Source of the DNA: QHWT01 sp963755695 | GTDB taxonomy: Bacteria; Acidobacteriota; Vicinamibacteria; Vicinamibacterales; 2-12-FULL-66-21 | Length of the DNA: 64,000 nt | Reading direction: 5' to 3' | Assembly: GCA_963755695.1 (NCBI GenBank) | Contig: CAVWLB010000010.1 | Location: forward strand, 1,984,001 to 2,048,000 | Shown here: in pieces, positions 34,827 through 43,740 of the stretch | Layout of the letters: every line of letters starts with the position of its first letter | How positions within the stretch are numbered: the stretch's first letter is position 1 | Notes under the pieces: model-generated | What the model was told of the DNA's origin: nothing | The model's input: the letters and a program-made list of their open reading frames with translations, nothing else | Databases searched by the model: none | Position numbers and translations under genes: made by a program

Positions 34827-35847
34827 TCATTGCTGCTGTGGCTGCAGCTCCGCTTCCACCGGCATGCCAGGCTTCAACACGCCGTCGCGGTTGTCGGTCG
34901 TCACCTTGATGCGGTACACCAGCTTCGACCGTTCCTCCGCCGTCTGCACGTTTCGCGGCGTGAACTCCGCCTTCGGCGAGATGAACGTGATCGTGCCGTT
35001 GAGGCGCTGCCCCGCATCGGTGACCAGCGTCGCGGACTGGCCGATCTTCAACTGCGGCACGACGCGGCTCGTCGACGTAGACGTTCGCCCACGCATGATC
35101 GAGGTCGGTGATGACGACGATCGGGCGCGCGCGGCGCGACCATTTCGCCGGCGTCGATCAGCTTCGAGGTGACGATGCCGCCGACGGGCGCCTTGACGAT
35201 GGCATCGCCGAGATTCTTCTGCAGCGAGGCGATCTGCGCGTCGACGGCGCCGACACGCGCGCGCGCCGCTGTCAATCTCCTGCGGCCGGGCGCCGGCCCT
35301 GAGACGGGCCAGAGCGTCGGCTCGCGGCCGCGGGCGCGATCCTGCGCGCCGCGTCACACGCGCCGCCGCCACATCCCGCCGCGTCCCGCATCGTCGCGCT
35401 GCTTGACCGAGCCGGCGTTGGCGCGCAGCAGCGACTCGAAGCGCTCGAGGTCGGCGCTCGGCGGCGCTGGAGCTCCGCCTGCGCGGCCTTGACGTCGGCC
35501 TGCGCCGATTGCAGCTGCGCGGAGCCTGGCGGATGTCTTCCGCGCGCGAGCCCGCTCGAGCAGCGCCAGCTGCGCCTGCGCCTGGTCGCGCTCGGCGGAT
35601 GCCCGCCGCAGCGCCAACTCCGTGTCGCGCCGTGTCGATGCGCGCGATCACCTCGCCGGCGGTCGACGCGATCGCCTTCGGCGACCTCGAGCTCGACCAG
35701 GCGCCCGCCGACTTCGGGCGCGACGCGCACGTCGGTCGCCTCGACATAGCCGGTGGCGCGCGGCTGGCCGCGTCGCGCGGCCGCGGCGGCAGGCGCCGGT
35801 CGCCGTCGCGCAACGACACGATCAGCAGCAACATGCGGTGTTCTCAT
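34827..35847 (-). CDS. HlyD-type periplasmic adaptor, YbhG-like (frameshifted)
   Basis: About 335 residues: GYVEATDVRVAPEVGGRLVELEVAEGDRV near the N-terminus (lipoyl half), a helical hairpin of AQ-rich repeats, APVGGIVTSKLIDAGEMVAPG (second lipoyl half), then LKIGQSATLVTDAGQRLNGTITFISPKAEFTPRNVQTAEERSKLVYRIKVTTDNRDGVLKPGMPVEAELQPQQQ, the beta-barrel and C-terminus typical of YbhG/YhiI adaptors (E. coli YbhG is 332 residues). The C-terminal 90 residues are in one frame; the rest has dense breaks. ATG at 35847 overlaps the tetR stop as ATGA. It should link the inner-membrane exporter to the TolC-like protein. Confidence 0.85.
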
Positions 35848-36486
35848 GCAATTCGTCCTTCGAGGATCGCGAGCGTCACGCGCTGGATGTGCGCGACGAC
35901 CAGGTCGCGCGGAGATGTTGGCGACCGCGATCGCGCCGGCGCGCCGCACTCTCCTGCGGACGCGCGCGGTGGCGAGGAAGAACATCAGCGGCGCGATGAT
36001 GCCCGCCCTGCACGAGCAGCGGCTGCGTCGGCTGGAAGCGGCCCGCCGCGGCATCCTTCCTCGATGATGCTGTCCGAGCGTCGCGAGCACGTCGCGAACG
36101 TAGCCGAGCGTGACCGGGTCGACGTGCTCCCCCCCCTCGGCAATCTCGCGCAGCCAGATCGGCGGGAAAGTGCGGCACGGGCCTCGCGCTTCGGCGGCGA
36201 TCGCCGTCGACGAAGGCGCGGATCTTTTCTTCGGGGGTGGCGGCGGCGGCGGCCACCTCGGCAACACGCGCGCCGACGGCGTCGAACATGTCGCGGAGGA
36301 TCTCGCGGTAGAGCGCGGCCTTGCTCTTGAAGTGGTAGTAGATCATCGCCTTGTTCAGGCGGGCGGCGCGGGCGATGCGATCGACGTTGGCGCCGGCATA
36401 GCCGCGGGCGGCGAACTCGGCGGCGGCCGCGGCGGAAGATGCGGTCGGCGGGAGTCGACCGAGGTAGCGCGAGGCGGCCGTGCCAT
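35844..36486 (-). CDS. TetR-family transcriptional regulator, CecR-like (frameshifted)
   Basis: About 213 residues: MARPPRATSVDS, then the HTH (ADRIFRAAAAEFAARGYAGANVDRIARAARLNKAMIYYHFKSKAALYREILRDMF) with the conserved YYHF of TetR recognition helices, and a C-terminal ligand domain (ATPEEKIRAFVD...). It ends LAILEGRIA-stop at 35844. It is the first gene of the exporter operon, and the AT-rich palindromic sequence just upstream is a likely operator, so it should repress its own operon in the absence of a ligand. E. coli CecR (YbiH, 223 residues) precedes ybhGFSR in the same order. Confidence 0.86.
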
Positions 36487-36522
36487 GATTATTAACTAAC
36501 TAGATATTTAATTAACTGTCAA
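36487..36522 (-). promoter_or_regulatory. tetR promoter/operator, AT-rich palindrome
   Basis: A 26-bp stretch of A/T-rich sequence (36491-36516) in a GC-rich region forms an imperfect palindrome with arms GTTAATTAA and TTAGTTAAT around an 8-bp centre. On the minus strand TTGACA lies at 36522-36517 and TAATAA/AATAAT sequences lie close to the ATG. A TetR dimer could bind here and block transcription of the exporter operon. Confidence 0.6.
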
Positions 36523-36557
36523 GCGCGCGGACCGGTCATCGGGACGAGGCTTCGGGG

Positions 36558-37301
36558 CTACAACAGTTGGGACAGGCGGGCGTAACCGGCGCGGCTGACC
36601 GGCAGGCGCGTGCCGTCGCGCAGAATCGCGATCCGGCTGTCCTTGGCGTACAGCTCGACCTTCGCGATCCGATCGATGTTCAGCACGTACGAGCGATGGA
36701 TGCGCACGAACCGCGACGGATCGAGCGCCGCCTCGACCGCTGCAAGCGTCTGGTCCTTCAGGTACTGCTTGCCTGCCGAGTTGAACGCGACGTAGTCGTC
36801 CTGGGCTTCGACATAGTCAATCTTGTCGACCGGCAGCACGTGGACGTTGGCGCCGTCGCGGATGAGCACCCGCTCGGCTGGGCCGCTCTTCGGCCTGGCG
36901 TCGCGCACGATGGCCTCGACGTCGGGCGGCGCGGCTTTCGCGCGCTGCCGCTCGCGCGCCCGCGCCATCGCGTCCTGGAAGCGCTCGGCGCTGAACGGCT
37001 TCAGCAGATAATCGACCGCATGCACCTCGAACGCGCGCAGCGCGTACTGATCGTAAGCGGTGATGAACACGATCGCCTGATCGCGCCCGAGCAGCTCCAG
37101 GACCTCGAACCCATCCAGCTTCGGCATCTGCACGTCGAGCAGCACCAGGTCCGGCTTGTGCTCGGCGACCGCCTTCACCGCCTCGAACCCGTTCGCGCAC
37201 TCGGCCACGATCGCGAGATCGGGGTCCGCTGACGCATATTCCCGCACCACCGCTCGCGCCAGCGGCTCGTCGTCCACGATCACGATGCGCAGTGCATTCA
37301 T
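36558..37301 (-). CDS. LytTR-family response regulator
   Basis: A 247-residue intact protein: receiver domain (VIVDDEPLARAVVREY) with phospho-acceptor Asp56 in DLVLLDVQMPKLDGFEVLE and Lys in DYLLKPFSAERFQDA, then a LytTR DNA-binding domain from about residue 148 (RVLIRDGANVHVLPVDKIDYVEAQDDYVAFNSAGKQYLKDQTLAAVEAALDPSRFVRIHRSYVLNIDRI). The ATG at 37301 gives the standard start. Its likely partner kinase lies upstream on the same strand, but 480 bp of unusual sequence separates them. LytTR regulators commonly control envelope or polysaccharide genes; the target here is unknown. Confidence 0.93.
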   Translation of the reverse strand: MNALRIVIVDDEPLARAVVREYASADPDLAIVAECANGFEAVKAVAEHKPDLVLLDVQMPKLDGFEVLELLGRDQAIVFITAYDQYALRAFEVHAVDYLLKPFSAERFQDAMARARERQRAKAAPPDVEAIVRDARPKSGPAERVLIRDGANVHVLPVDKIDYVEAQDDYVAFNSAGKQYLKDQTLAAVEAALDPSRFVRIHRSYVLNIDRIAKVELYAKDSRIAILRDGTRLPVSRAGYARLSQLL

Positions 37302-37782
37302 AAGGCCTGTTCGATAATTCTCTCTCAGTCGGCGCGAGGATGTGCACCGCTCACGCACGATCCACGCAGAGGGCGGAGAGGACGCAGAGACCACGGCTGG
37401 CATTGCGCATTCGCTCGGGCCGAAGGCCTCTCGCGCGACCCAACGAGAGACGAAGTGGCCCACCGCGCGGATCATTGCCGCCTTCGCCGCCGCGCTTCGC
37501 GCGGCAGGAGGTCACCCGAGGCTACGAATACGAGCGACCGTGGTGGCGGCGCCGCTCGTATTCGTGGCCTCGCGTGACCTCCGTGACGCCCGCCGCAGGC
37601 GGGCGCGGCGAAGCCATGGGACCGGAGCCTTCTGCCTGGCGCCTTTGCGCCATGGCGTGAATCGTTCGTGACAAGCGGACACTCCTGAGGGGCTGTCGCT
37701 TCGCCAGGTGCTCCAGTTCCCGTGAGTTGTGCTTGAATGCTATGGCTCCTGATAGCGAGTACGTCCGTCGTGTTGTCGCGGT
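37302..37782. repeat. 480-bp gene-free gap with a 30-bp near-perfect hairpin
   Basis: Between the kinase gene and its regulator. Arms at 37507-37536 and 37553-37582 are complementary at 28 of 30 positions, separated by 16 nt. A purine-rich degenerate repeat (ACGCAGAGG, GGAGAGGACGCAGAG) lies at 37363-37392. A shorter GC-rich inverted repeat (CGCCCGCC...GGCGGGCG) lies near 37587-37605. Open frames here are low-complexity and not credible genes. Confidence 0.7.
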
Positions 37783-38850
37783 TCATTCCACATGTCCTGT
37801 CGCTTCGATCGGGAGCTCGATCAGCACGCTGAATCGGCCTTCCGTTTCCTCGGTCCGAAGGGCAGCATCGGTGCCATACAGCGTCCGCAGACGGGCGCGA
37901 ACGTTGGTCAGTCCCACACCGGTGCCGCGCCCCGCCGGCCGGCCGCGGTCGCACGGATTGTCGACCTGGATCCGAAGAAGGGCCGTGCCGCGCTCGGCCG
38001 CGATCCGCACCACTCCCCCATCGAGCACGTGGGCAACGCCGTGGGTGACGGCGTTCTCGACCAGCGGCTGCAGCACCAGCGGCGGCACCAGACATTGATC
38101 CGCCGCGTCGGCAGTCACCTCGACGCGCAGCCGCTCGCCAAAGCGCACCTGCTCGATCGCCAGAAATCGTTTCGCAATCGCCAGCTCGCTCGCGAGGGGG
38201 ATCCGCTCGCGCGCACCCAGTGCCAGCGTGTCTCGCAGAAAATCCGCGAGGAGCAGGCACATCCGCCGGGCGGCGGCAGGATCGGCCGTCGTCAGCGCGC
38301 TGATCGATTGCAGGCTGTTGAACAGGAAGTGCGGATCGATCTGCGCGCGCAACGCCCGTAGCTCGGCTTCGCGGGCCAGGACCTCGGTCTGCAGTGCGCG
38401 ACGCTCCGCATCCCGCGAGCGCTCGAATGCGGCGCCGAAGTAGCTGACCGCCATCGCGAGCAGGTACAGAAGGCAGCCAACGCCGAAGATGGTGGGGGCG
38501 GCGGCGCGAAATGCGAGGCCTGCGTTCGAGATAGCGCCAAAACTGGCGATGATCCCGAGCCATCCCCGGCCGATGAGGAGCCAGACGGCGCTCGACAGAA
38601 AAGCCGCGACCGAGGCCGTCGCCGCGATTCGCAACGGTCCGGCTCGGTCGATCGGCGATCCGGCCGCGACGTACCAGGCCGACAAACACAGAAATCCGTA
38701 CGCGATCGCCAATGGAATGGCCGTGGCGGAAGCCAGGCGCCAGCTGAACACACCCTGTAGCGCAAGCAGCGCCGCCAGCAATACTCCCGGCGGCACCCAC
38801 ATCGTGATGTACGCCGCGAGACGTCCTGAACTGGCGAGGATCGGATGCAT
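37783..38850 (-). CDS. LytS/YehU-type sensor histidine kinase
   Basis: A 355-residue protein with four to five N-terminal membrane helices (to about residue 140), a short coiled coil (RSRDAERRALQTEVLAREAELRALRAQ), then the His_kinase (PF06580) motif IDPHFLFNSLQSISAL with His174 as the phosphorylated residue, a conserved PPLVLQPLVENAVTHG N-box and GTGVGLTNVRARLRTLYG G-box. It pairs with the LytTR regulator transcribed next on the same strand. The ATG at 38850 follows the preceding gene's stop by six bases, so the small-membrane-protein cluster and the kinase probably share a transcript. Confidence 0.92.
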   Translation of the reverse strand: MHPILASSGRLAAYITMWVPPGVLLAALLALQGVFSWRLASATAIPLAIAYGFLCLSAWYVAAGSPIDRAGPLRIAATASVAAFLSSAVWLLIGRGWLGIIASFGAISNAGLAFRAAAPTIFGVGCLLYLLAMAVSYFGAAFERSRDAERRALQTEVLAREAELRALRAQIDPHFLFNSLQSISALTTADPAAARRMCLLLADFLRDTLALGARERIPLASELAIAKRFLAIEQVRFGERLRVEVTADAADQCLVPPLVLQPLVENAVTHGVAHVLDGGVVRIAAERGTALLRIQVDNPCDRGRPAGRGTGVGLTNVRARLRTLYGTDAALRTEETEGRFSVLIELPIEATGHVE

Positions 38851-38856
38851 GCGAGG

Positions 38857-39582
38857 CTAGTCGTTCACACGGCGGCTGACGTTCTTGATGGTTACGCCTC
38901 CCATGATGACGATGCCCTGGAGGATGAGCGTCTTGGCGGGCACCGATCCGGGCGAATGGGTCTTGTCCTCGATGCCGCCCATCAGTGGGACTGCGCGGGT
39001 GATCACCACCCAGTCCTCCGGGACCTTGATGTCGATGCCACCCCAGAATGCAAACACGTCGATGATCGCCTCGGTGCCCGGCGCAATCGATGCCTGGCGG
39101 AGATCGATTTCACATCCACCCATGATCGCGGTCAGATCCGCCCCGCGGAAGGTCTGAGTGTTGCTGCGACGAACGACCCCGCTCATCACCGCGATGGCAC
39201 TGAACCGCGTCTGTCCGTCGCCCGCGGGCGCCTGTCGCATCCCACCGAGCCCTTTCCACACCATGTAAGCTCCGAGGAAGACGAACAGCAGCGGCCAGAG
39301 GTCGTGCAGCGAAATTCGGATGGCGACCACTCGTTCGAGCAGCATCCATCCACCAAGCAGGACGAGCAGGAACCCGCCGATCCATCCCTGCCCTTCGCGG
39401 GCGTGCCACAGTTTCAACAGGCCAACCGCCACCAGCGCTAACGGCCAGTACTGCAGATACTGCTCGGCGTCAATGACTCCGAGGTTGTCCAGGGTGAAGA
39501 GAACACCCGCGACGATCACGAGCAGACCGACCAGCACTTGTGGAGTAAGTCGGGCCCGTGGGTTGACGGCCGGCGTCTCCAT
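38857..39582 (-). CDS. LiaF-like / DUF5668 membrane protein
   Basis: About 240 residues: four hydrophobic helices in the first 115 residues (VLVGLLVIVAGVLFTLDNLGVID, YWPLALVAVGLLKLW, WIGGFLLVLLGGWMLLERVVAI, LWPLLFVFLGAYMVW) and a soluble C-terminal beta domain with RFSAIAVMSGVVRRSNTQTFRGADLTAIMGGCEIDLRQA, the repeated GG-CEIDL/GGIDIKVPE pattern of LiaF-type (DUF2154) proteins. These monitor the cell envelope and restrain a kinase in Firmicutes; here it sits directly upstream of a kinase, so a similar role is possible. A GGGAGAGGTGA ribosome-binding site selects the ATG at 39582. Confidence 0.85.
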   Translation of the reverse strand: METPAVNPRARLTPQVLVGLLVIVAGVLFTLDNLGVIDAEQYLQYWPLALVAVGLLKLWHAREGQGWIGGFLLVLLGGWMLLERVVAIRISLHDLWPLLFVFLGAYMVWKGLGGMRQAPAGDGQTRFSAIAVMSGVVRRSNTQTFRGADLTAIMGGCEIDLRQASIAPGTEAIIDVFAFWGGIDIKVPEDWVVITRAVPLMGGIEDKTHSPGSVPAKTLILQGIVIMGGVTIKNVSRRVND

Positions 39583-39584
39583 GC

Positions 39585-39977
39585 TCACCTCTCCCATCCT
39601 CGCGCGACGATGAAGACGCCGCTGGCAATCAACAACAACGGCCAGGACGTGCCATACGTCAAGCCGAACAGGTGCACGGCATTCACGATCAACCAGGTTC
39701 CGACCGTCATCAGCCACAGTCCGTGGCGAAGATCTGCCTTCCGCAGAAGCGTGGGCTTCCGCACCGGGTTGGGTCCGCGAAGCGACGCGGGATCGACCTC
39801 GGCGAGTGCGATCCGCGACAGGCCGAGGGCAATCAACACCATTCCGGGAAACAACTGCATCACGTTGATGTCGAAATAATTCAGCCGATCGACCAGCATC
39901 AGCACGCCGAGGCTGAGGATAATCAGCCCGAGGGTCAGGCGGCCGGCGTTCGCACGCGGAGGGATCGGTTGCGCCAT
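39585..39977 (-). CDS. Small membrane protein (DUF5668-like)
   Basis: 130 residues with two pairs of hydrophobic helices: LTLGLIILSLGVLMLVDRLNYFD, LFPGMVLIALGLSRIALAE, then LWLMTVGTWLIVNAVHLFG and SWPLLLIASGVFIVARGWE. Charged loops occur between the pairs. It resembles the N-terminal membrane part of the next gene and so may be an accessory to it. The stop lies just before the next ATG (three-base spacing with the RBS in its 3' end). Confidence 0.8.
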   Translation of the reverse strand: MAQPIPPRANAGRLTLGLIILSLGVLMLVDRLNYFDINVMQLFPGMVLIALGLSRIALAEVDPASLRGPNPVRKPTLLRKADLRHGLWLMTVGTWLIVNAVHLFGLTYGTSWPLLLIASGVFIVARGWER

Positions 39978-39981
39978 GGCG

Positions 39982-40182
39982 TCAGATGAACCGCACCAGC
40001 GCGTGAATCCAGGCGCCGAGCTGGTGACCGATGGCGATGATCAACGCGTCGTAATCGTGGGTCGCGACTTTGACCGCGATGTCGGTCGGCCGGGTCAGCA
40101 ACAGCCACATAATCGCGCTGGCCGCGAGGGTGCTGACCATCCCCACCATTGCATTCAGTTGTAGTGCAACTTTGCCGCTCAT
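39982..40182 (-). CDS. Small membrane peptide of 66 aa
   Basis: A short ORF with a hydrophobic helix (LNAMVGMVSTLAASAIMWLLLTRP) and a second amphipathic one (ALIIAIGHQLGAWIHALVRFI). Stop is four bases before the next ATG, and it shares the orientation and membrane character of the following two genes. No homology is recognised, but position and composition support a genuine first gene of this operon. Confidence 0.6.
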   Translation of the reverse strand: MSGKVALQLNAMVGMVSTLAASAIMWLLLTRPTDIAVKVATHDYDALIIAIGHQLGAWIHALVRFI

Positions 40183-40391
40183 TGCGTTGTCCTTACAGCC
40201 TCAAGATACGCAGGGCTCTGGCCCGGTTCCCGCCGTTTCCGGCGAATGACGCCTCCCCGGCGGCAAGCGCCGCCGTCCCCCAATGGGAAACGGGCGATTG
40301 GCGACCCAAGAGCGGTGACTGTGGCCCGTCTGGCCCGCCAGACGGCAATCAGCGCGGGCGCTGGCTGGACAAGCCGGCGGGAAAGCTGAGT

Positions 40392-40397
40392 TAGAAT
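40392..40397 (+). promoter_or_regulatory. -10 box TAGAAT before the M24 peptidase
   Basis: TAGAAT at 40392-40397, 11 bases before the ATG at 40409, with no ribosome-binding site between. A possible -35 TGGACA at 40366-40371 has a long 20-bp spacer. Suggests a very short or absent leader. Confidence 0.35.
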
Positions 40398-40408
40398 CGT
40401 TGCGCCTC

Positions 40409-41892
40409 ATGTTCAAACTTCATAAGCAGTTCCCGCTGGCGGTGGCGTTCGTACTGATGCTGGCGCGCATCGTCTCGGCCGATCCGGTTCAGCAAGATCT
40501 GAAGGAACGCCGCGCGCGAGCCATGGAGAAACTTGGTCCCGATAGCGTGGCGGTGTTCTGGAGCGCTCCCCCGCGCGTCTACTCGAACGACGTCGACTAC
40601 GAGTATCGGCAGGACAGCAACCTGCTCTACCTGACGGGTATCGATCAGGAAGATACGACTCTCGTGCTGATGCCCGGCAACCGCGGCAAGCGCGAGATTC
40701 TGTTCGTGCGTGAAGCGGATGCGCGCCGCGAGCACTGGCAAGGTCACAGCCTCACGCCCGCAGGAAGCCGCGGCTGCCAGCGGCATCGAGACCGTGCTGA
40801 CCGCGAATCAGTTCGAGCCGTTCATGGCCGCGGTCCTTTCAGGCCAGGGAGGCGGACCAGCGCTCGGCCAGACCGATGAAGCCAAGGTGTTCTCCGACGC
40901 GCTCGCCCAGGGACGGGCAACCCTTGCGCTGCTGCTCGAACCGCAGCGCACGCTGTCCGATTCGCCAGGACCCGCGCGGCAGTTCGCCGCGCGGATGCGC
41001 GACCGCTTCTTTGGATTCCAGATCAAAGACGCGACGCCGGTGCTGGCAGAGCTGCGACAGATCAAAACGCCTTACGAGCAGACGGTGCTGCGCCAGAGCG
41101 TGTTGATTTCAAGCGACGCGCACAAGGCGGGTATGCGGGCCGCGGCACCGGGCAGGTGGGAATACCAGGTAGAAGCGGCGATCGAAGAGGTTTACCTGGC
41201 AACGGGCGCGATGAGCTGGGGCTATCCGTCGATAGTCGGCAGCGGACCGAACGCCACCATCCTGCACTACGAGAAATCGACCCGACAGATGCAGAACGGC
41301 GAGCTGCTCCTGGTCGACGCCGCCGCCAATTACCAGGGCCTGACCGGGGACATCACGCGGACCTATCCGGTCAACGGACAGCTTCACGGAAGCGCAGCGT
41401 GATATTTATGAAATCGTCTTCGCGGCGCAGGAAGCGGGCATCAAGGCCGCCAGGGTCGGCGGTCAGGCCGAGGACATTCAGAAGGCCTGCGACGAGGTGT
41501 TGCGCGCCGGCCTCGTGAGGATCGGGCTCGTCACCGAGCCGAGCGGCAGACAGTTCAAGATCTGGGCGACGCACGGCGTCACCCACTGGATCGGCATGGA
41601 CGTCCACGATGTCGGCATCCGCACCAGGCCGCTCGAGCCAGGTATGGCGTTCACGATCGAGCCGGGCATCTACATTCGGGAGCAGGCGCTGAACGATCTG
41701 CCGAAGACCCCCGAGAACGCCGCGTTCATCGAAAAGGTCCGCGGGGCCGTCGAAAAGTACAAGGACATCGGGGTCCGCATCGAGGACTCCTTTCTGCTCC
41801 TTCCATCGGGCGTCGAGAATCTCTCCGCCAGCGTGCCGCGGACGCTGGACGAACTGGAGCGGTTTCTCGCTGAATCCAAAGGATCAAAGTAG
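40409..41892 (+). CDS. pepP: Secreted M24 aminopeptidase P-like metallopeptidase (two frame breaks)
   Basis: A signal peptide (FPLAVAFVLMLARIVSA) is followed by an aminopeptidase-P N-terminal domain (RRARAMEKLGPDSVAVFWSAPP...YEYRQDSNLLYLTG) and a pita-bread catalytic domain with ligands in LLLVDAAANY (Asp), GDITRTYPV (Asp), HWIGMDVHDVG (His), FTIEPGIYI (Glu) and RIEDSFLL (Glu). It probably removes N-terminal residues before proline in the periplasm. The frame breaks twice: an extra g at 40760 (after ccc) and an extra c at 41385 (after ctt); removing each restores the conserved sequence. Start at the ATG 40409; the TTG at 40400 would add three residues. Stop TAG is followed at once by the next ATG. 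Confidence 0.9.
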
Positions 41893-42921
41893 ATGATGCG
41901 TTGGCGAACCCTCGTTCTGGTCGTGGTGTGTCTGGTTGTCGTGGCGGTGGCCATCGGACTCCCGATGGTCGTGGGCCTCAGGCCGTTCATTGGTCCAAGG
42001 GCGCGGCGGTTGACCGATCGCAAGTTCCAGTCGTCCCCCGAACGGACAGAACGGGGACGGTATCTGGTGACGAGCGGCCGTGCACCCTGCGCGATCTGTC
42101 ATTCGCCGCTCGAGACGGCAGGCGGTGAGTTGAAGGTGAAGGAGGGGATGGCGTTCGCAGGACGCACCTGGGTGCCGGACGGAGTGCCTTTCGTGACCGC
42201 CTCGAACCTCACGCCAGACCCCGAGACCGGCATTGGTCAATGGACCGACGACGAGCTCGCGCGGGCGATTCGCGAGGGGATCGCGCGCGACGGCCGCGCG
42301 CTGTTTCCGATCATGCCGTACGAGAAATTCCGCTCGATGTCCGACGAGGACGTGGCGTCAGTGATCGTCTACCTCCGCTCGCTGAAACCGATCAGGAACG
42401 CGCTGGCGAAATCGCACGTGCCGTTTCCGCTGAACCGGTTGATCAACAACGTGCCGCGTCCCATCGATGGGCCGATCGTGCCGGATCTGTCGACGCCTGA
42501 GAAACGCGGCGAGTACATTGCCACGGTTGCGGCGTGCGCCGACTGCCACACGCCCATGGATGCCCACGGCACGCCCCTGAGCGCAATGGCCTTCGCCGGT
42601 GGCAACACGATGCTGTATGGCGACTGGAAAAGTGCGGCCTCCGCGAATATCACCCCGGCCGTCAACGGCATCCCGTACTACAACGAGGCTCTGTTCATCG
42701 AAGCGTTCAGAACCAGCAAGGTGCGCTCGCGCAAATTGAACGACATGATGCCGACGCGGTACTACCGCGAGATGACGGATGCGGATTTGAAGGATTTGTT
42801 CGCGTATCTGAAGACGCTGACGCCGGTCGATCACTACGTCGATAACAGTCTGCCGCCGTCGGCGTGCGCACGATGCGGCCTCAGCCATGGCGGAGGCGAG
42901 CGCAACAGCGCCCTGCCATGA
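41893..42921 (+). CDS. Membrane-anchored diheme cytochrome c
   Basis: 342 residues: an N-terminal anchor (residues 7-29), two cytochrome c domains with heme motifs CAICH (66-70) and CADCH (215-219), each with later Met candidates (KEGMAFAG near 85-90; LSAMAFAGGNTM near 232-240) and C-terminal helices ending in YLRSLKP and YLKTLTPVDH. A third CARCGLSH near the C-terminus lacks the heme histidine. Probably a periplasm-facing electron carrier or gluconate/alcohol-dehydrogenase-type cytochrome subunit; no dehydrogenase gene is near. The ATG abuts the peptidase stop, so translation is likely coupled. Confidence 0.92.
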   Translation: MMRWRTLVLVVVCLVVVAVAIGLPMVVGLRPFIGPRARRLTDRKFQSSPERTERGRYLVTSGRAPCAICHSPLETAGGELKVKEGMAFAGRTWVPDGVPFVTASNLTPDPETGIGQWTDDELARAIREGIARDGRALFPIMPYEKFRSMSDEDVASVIVYLRSLKPIRNALAKSHVPFPLNRLINNVPRPIDGPIVPDLSTPEKRGEYIATVAACADCHTPMDAHGTPLSAMAFAGGNTMLYGDWKSAASANITPAVNGIPYYNEALFIEAFRTSKVRSRKLNDMMPTRYYREMTDADLKDLFAYLKTLTPVDHYVDNSLPPSACARCGLSHGGGERNSALP

Positions 42922-42934
42922 CGCCGTCGAACAA

Positions 42935-42995
42935 TTACCAACTCACCAAATTACCAAATCATCAAATCGCCAAGTCACCAAATCGCCAAGTCACT
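42935..42995. repeat. CACCAAAT-type 8-9 bp direct repeats
   Basis: Seven to eight degenerate units related to CACCAAATCGC/TACCAAATCA between convergent genes, in the complementary orientation to the GGTGATTT units at 2130 and 48660. The end of the minus-strand gene (42991) touches this tract. Confidence 0.65.
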
Positions 42996-43518
42996 TGTCC
43001 GGAAGGCCTGCCTCGCGGCGGGCCTTCTCCAGTGCCTCGAGCGCTTCCATGACCTCTTTGCGCGCCGCTTCGCGTTCGTGCTCTTCCCGCGCGTCCTGAA
43101 ACTTGCGCAGCGCTTGCTTCAGCGCCCACTGCTCGGCGTAGGTGAGGCCAATCTCCGCCAGCAGGTGGCCGCCGGTGAAACCGGCGTAAGGCTGCAGCTC
43201 CTTTGGCGTGACCATGTCCATGAATTCCTGGTGGGTCATGCCACCGTACGGTGTCGGCCCGATCCAGAACTTTTCACCGAGAATCTCTTCGAGCGTCGGC
43301 TTCTTTCCGAAAACTTCGAGCCGGAATACCGGCGTCTGCTCTTTCAGCTGAATCGGCGCCGGTTTGGCGAGCGCGCGCTGAATACGATCGAACGAGACCG
43401 GGAGATCGTTGGGAGAAGTGGACGGGGTCGTCGCGGGCTCCGCGGTCGGTGGCGGCGTGGCCGTCGTTTGCTGAGGTCCTGCCCAGAGGACGGCTGCGAG
43501 AAGAAGAGCCGACGCCAT
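42991..43518 (-). CDS. Secreted hypothetical protein, 175 aa
   Basis: From the ATG at 43518 the protein has a signal peptide (ASALLLAAVLWAG), a Pro/Thr-rich linker (TTATPPPTAEPATTPSTS), a compact domain (LPVSFDRIQRALAKPAPIQLKEQTPVFRLEVFGKKPTLEEILGEKFWIGPTPYGGMTHQEFMDMVTPKELQPYAG), and a charged Glu/Lys/Arg-rich helix at the C-terminus. The longer frame upstream (to 43740) lacks a signal peptide and overlaps the divergent ADOP start. A purine-rich AAAGGG precedes the ATG. Family unknown. Confidence 0.65.
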   Translation of the reverse strand: MASALLLAAVLWAGPQQTTATPPPTAEPATTPSTSPNDLPVSFDRIQRALAKPAPIQLKEQTPVFRLEVFGKKPTLEEILGEKFWIGPTPYGGMTHQEFMDMVTPKELQPYAGFTGGHLLAEIGLTYAEQWALKQALRKFQDAREEHEREAARKEVMEALEALEKARREAGLPDK

Positions 43519-43740
43519 ACCCTTTAGGACGACGCAAGGTTCGATCCGGCTGCACGCTGACCAGAGAGAGAGTTCCCCGGATTCCTCGAAGCTCTCGTGT
43601 TCAGCCGTGGGATTCCCGTTGTCCGGACACGAACAGGTTGCCGGTGCGCCGTCCGCCCAATTATGCCTCGAAAACGCTGACGTTGCAGGAGTTATCACTT
43701 GTGCGCACAAACGGCATGTGCTTCGCTCACGCACCGGCAA

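Noticed and set aside
37340..37671. Open frames of about 100 residues in the kinase-regulator gap
   Set aside because: They cross the hairpin arms and are low-complexity Arg/Ala; no ribosome-binding site.
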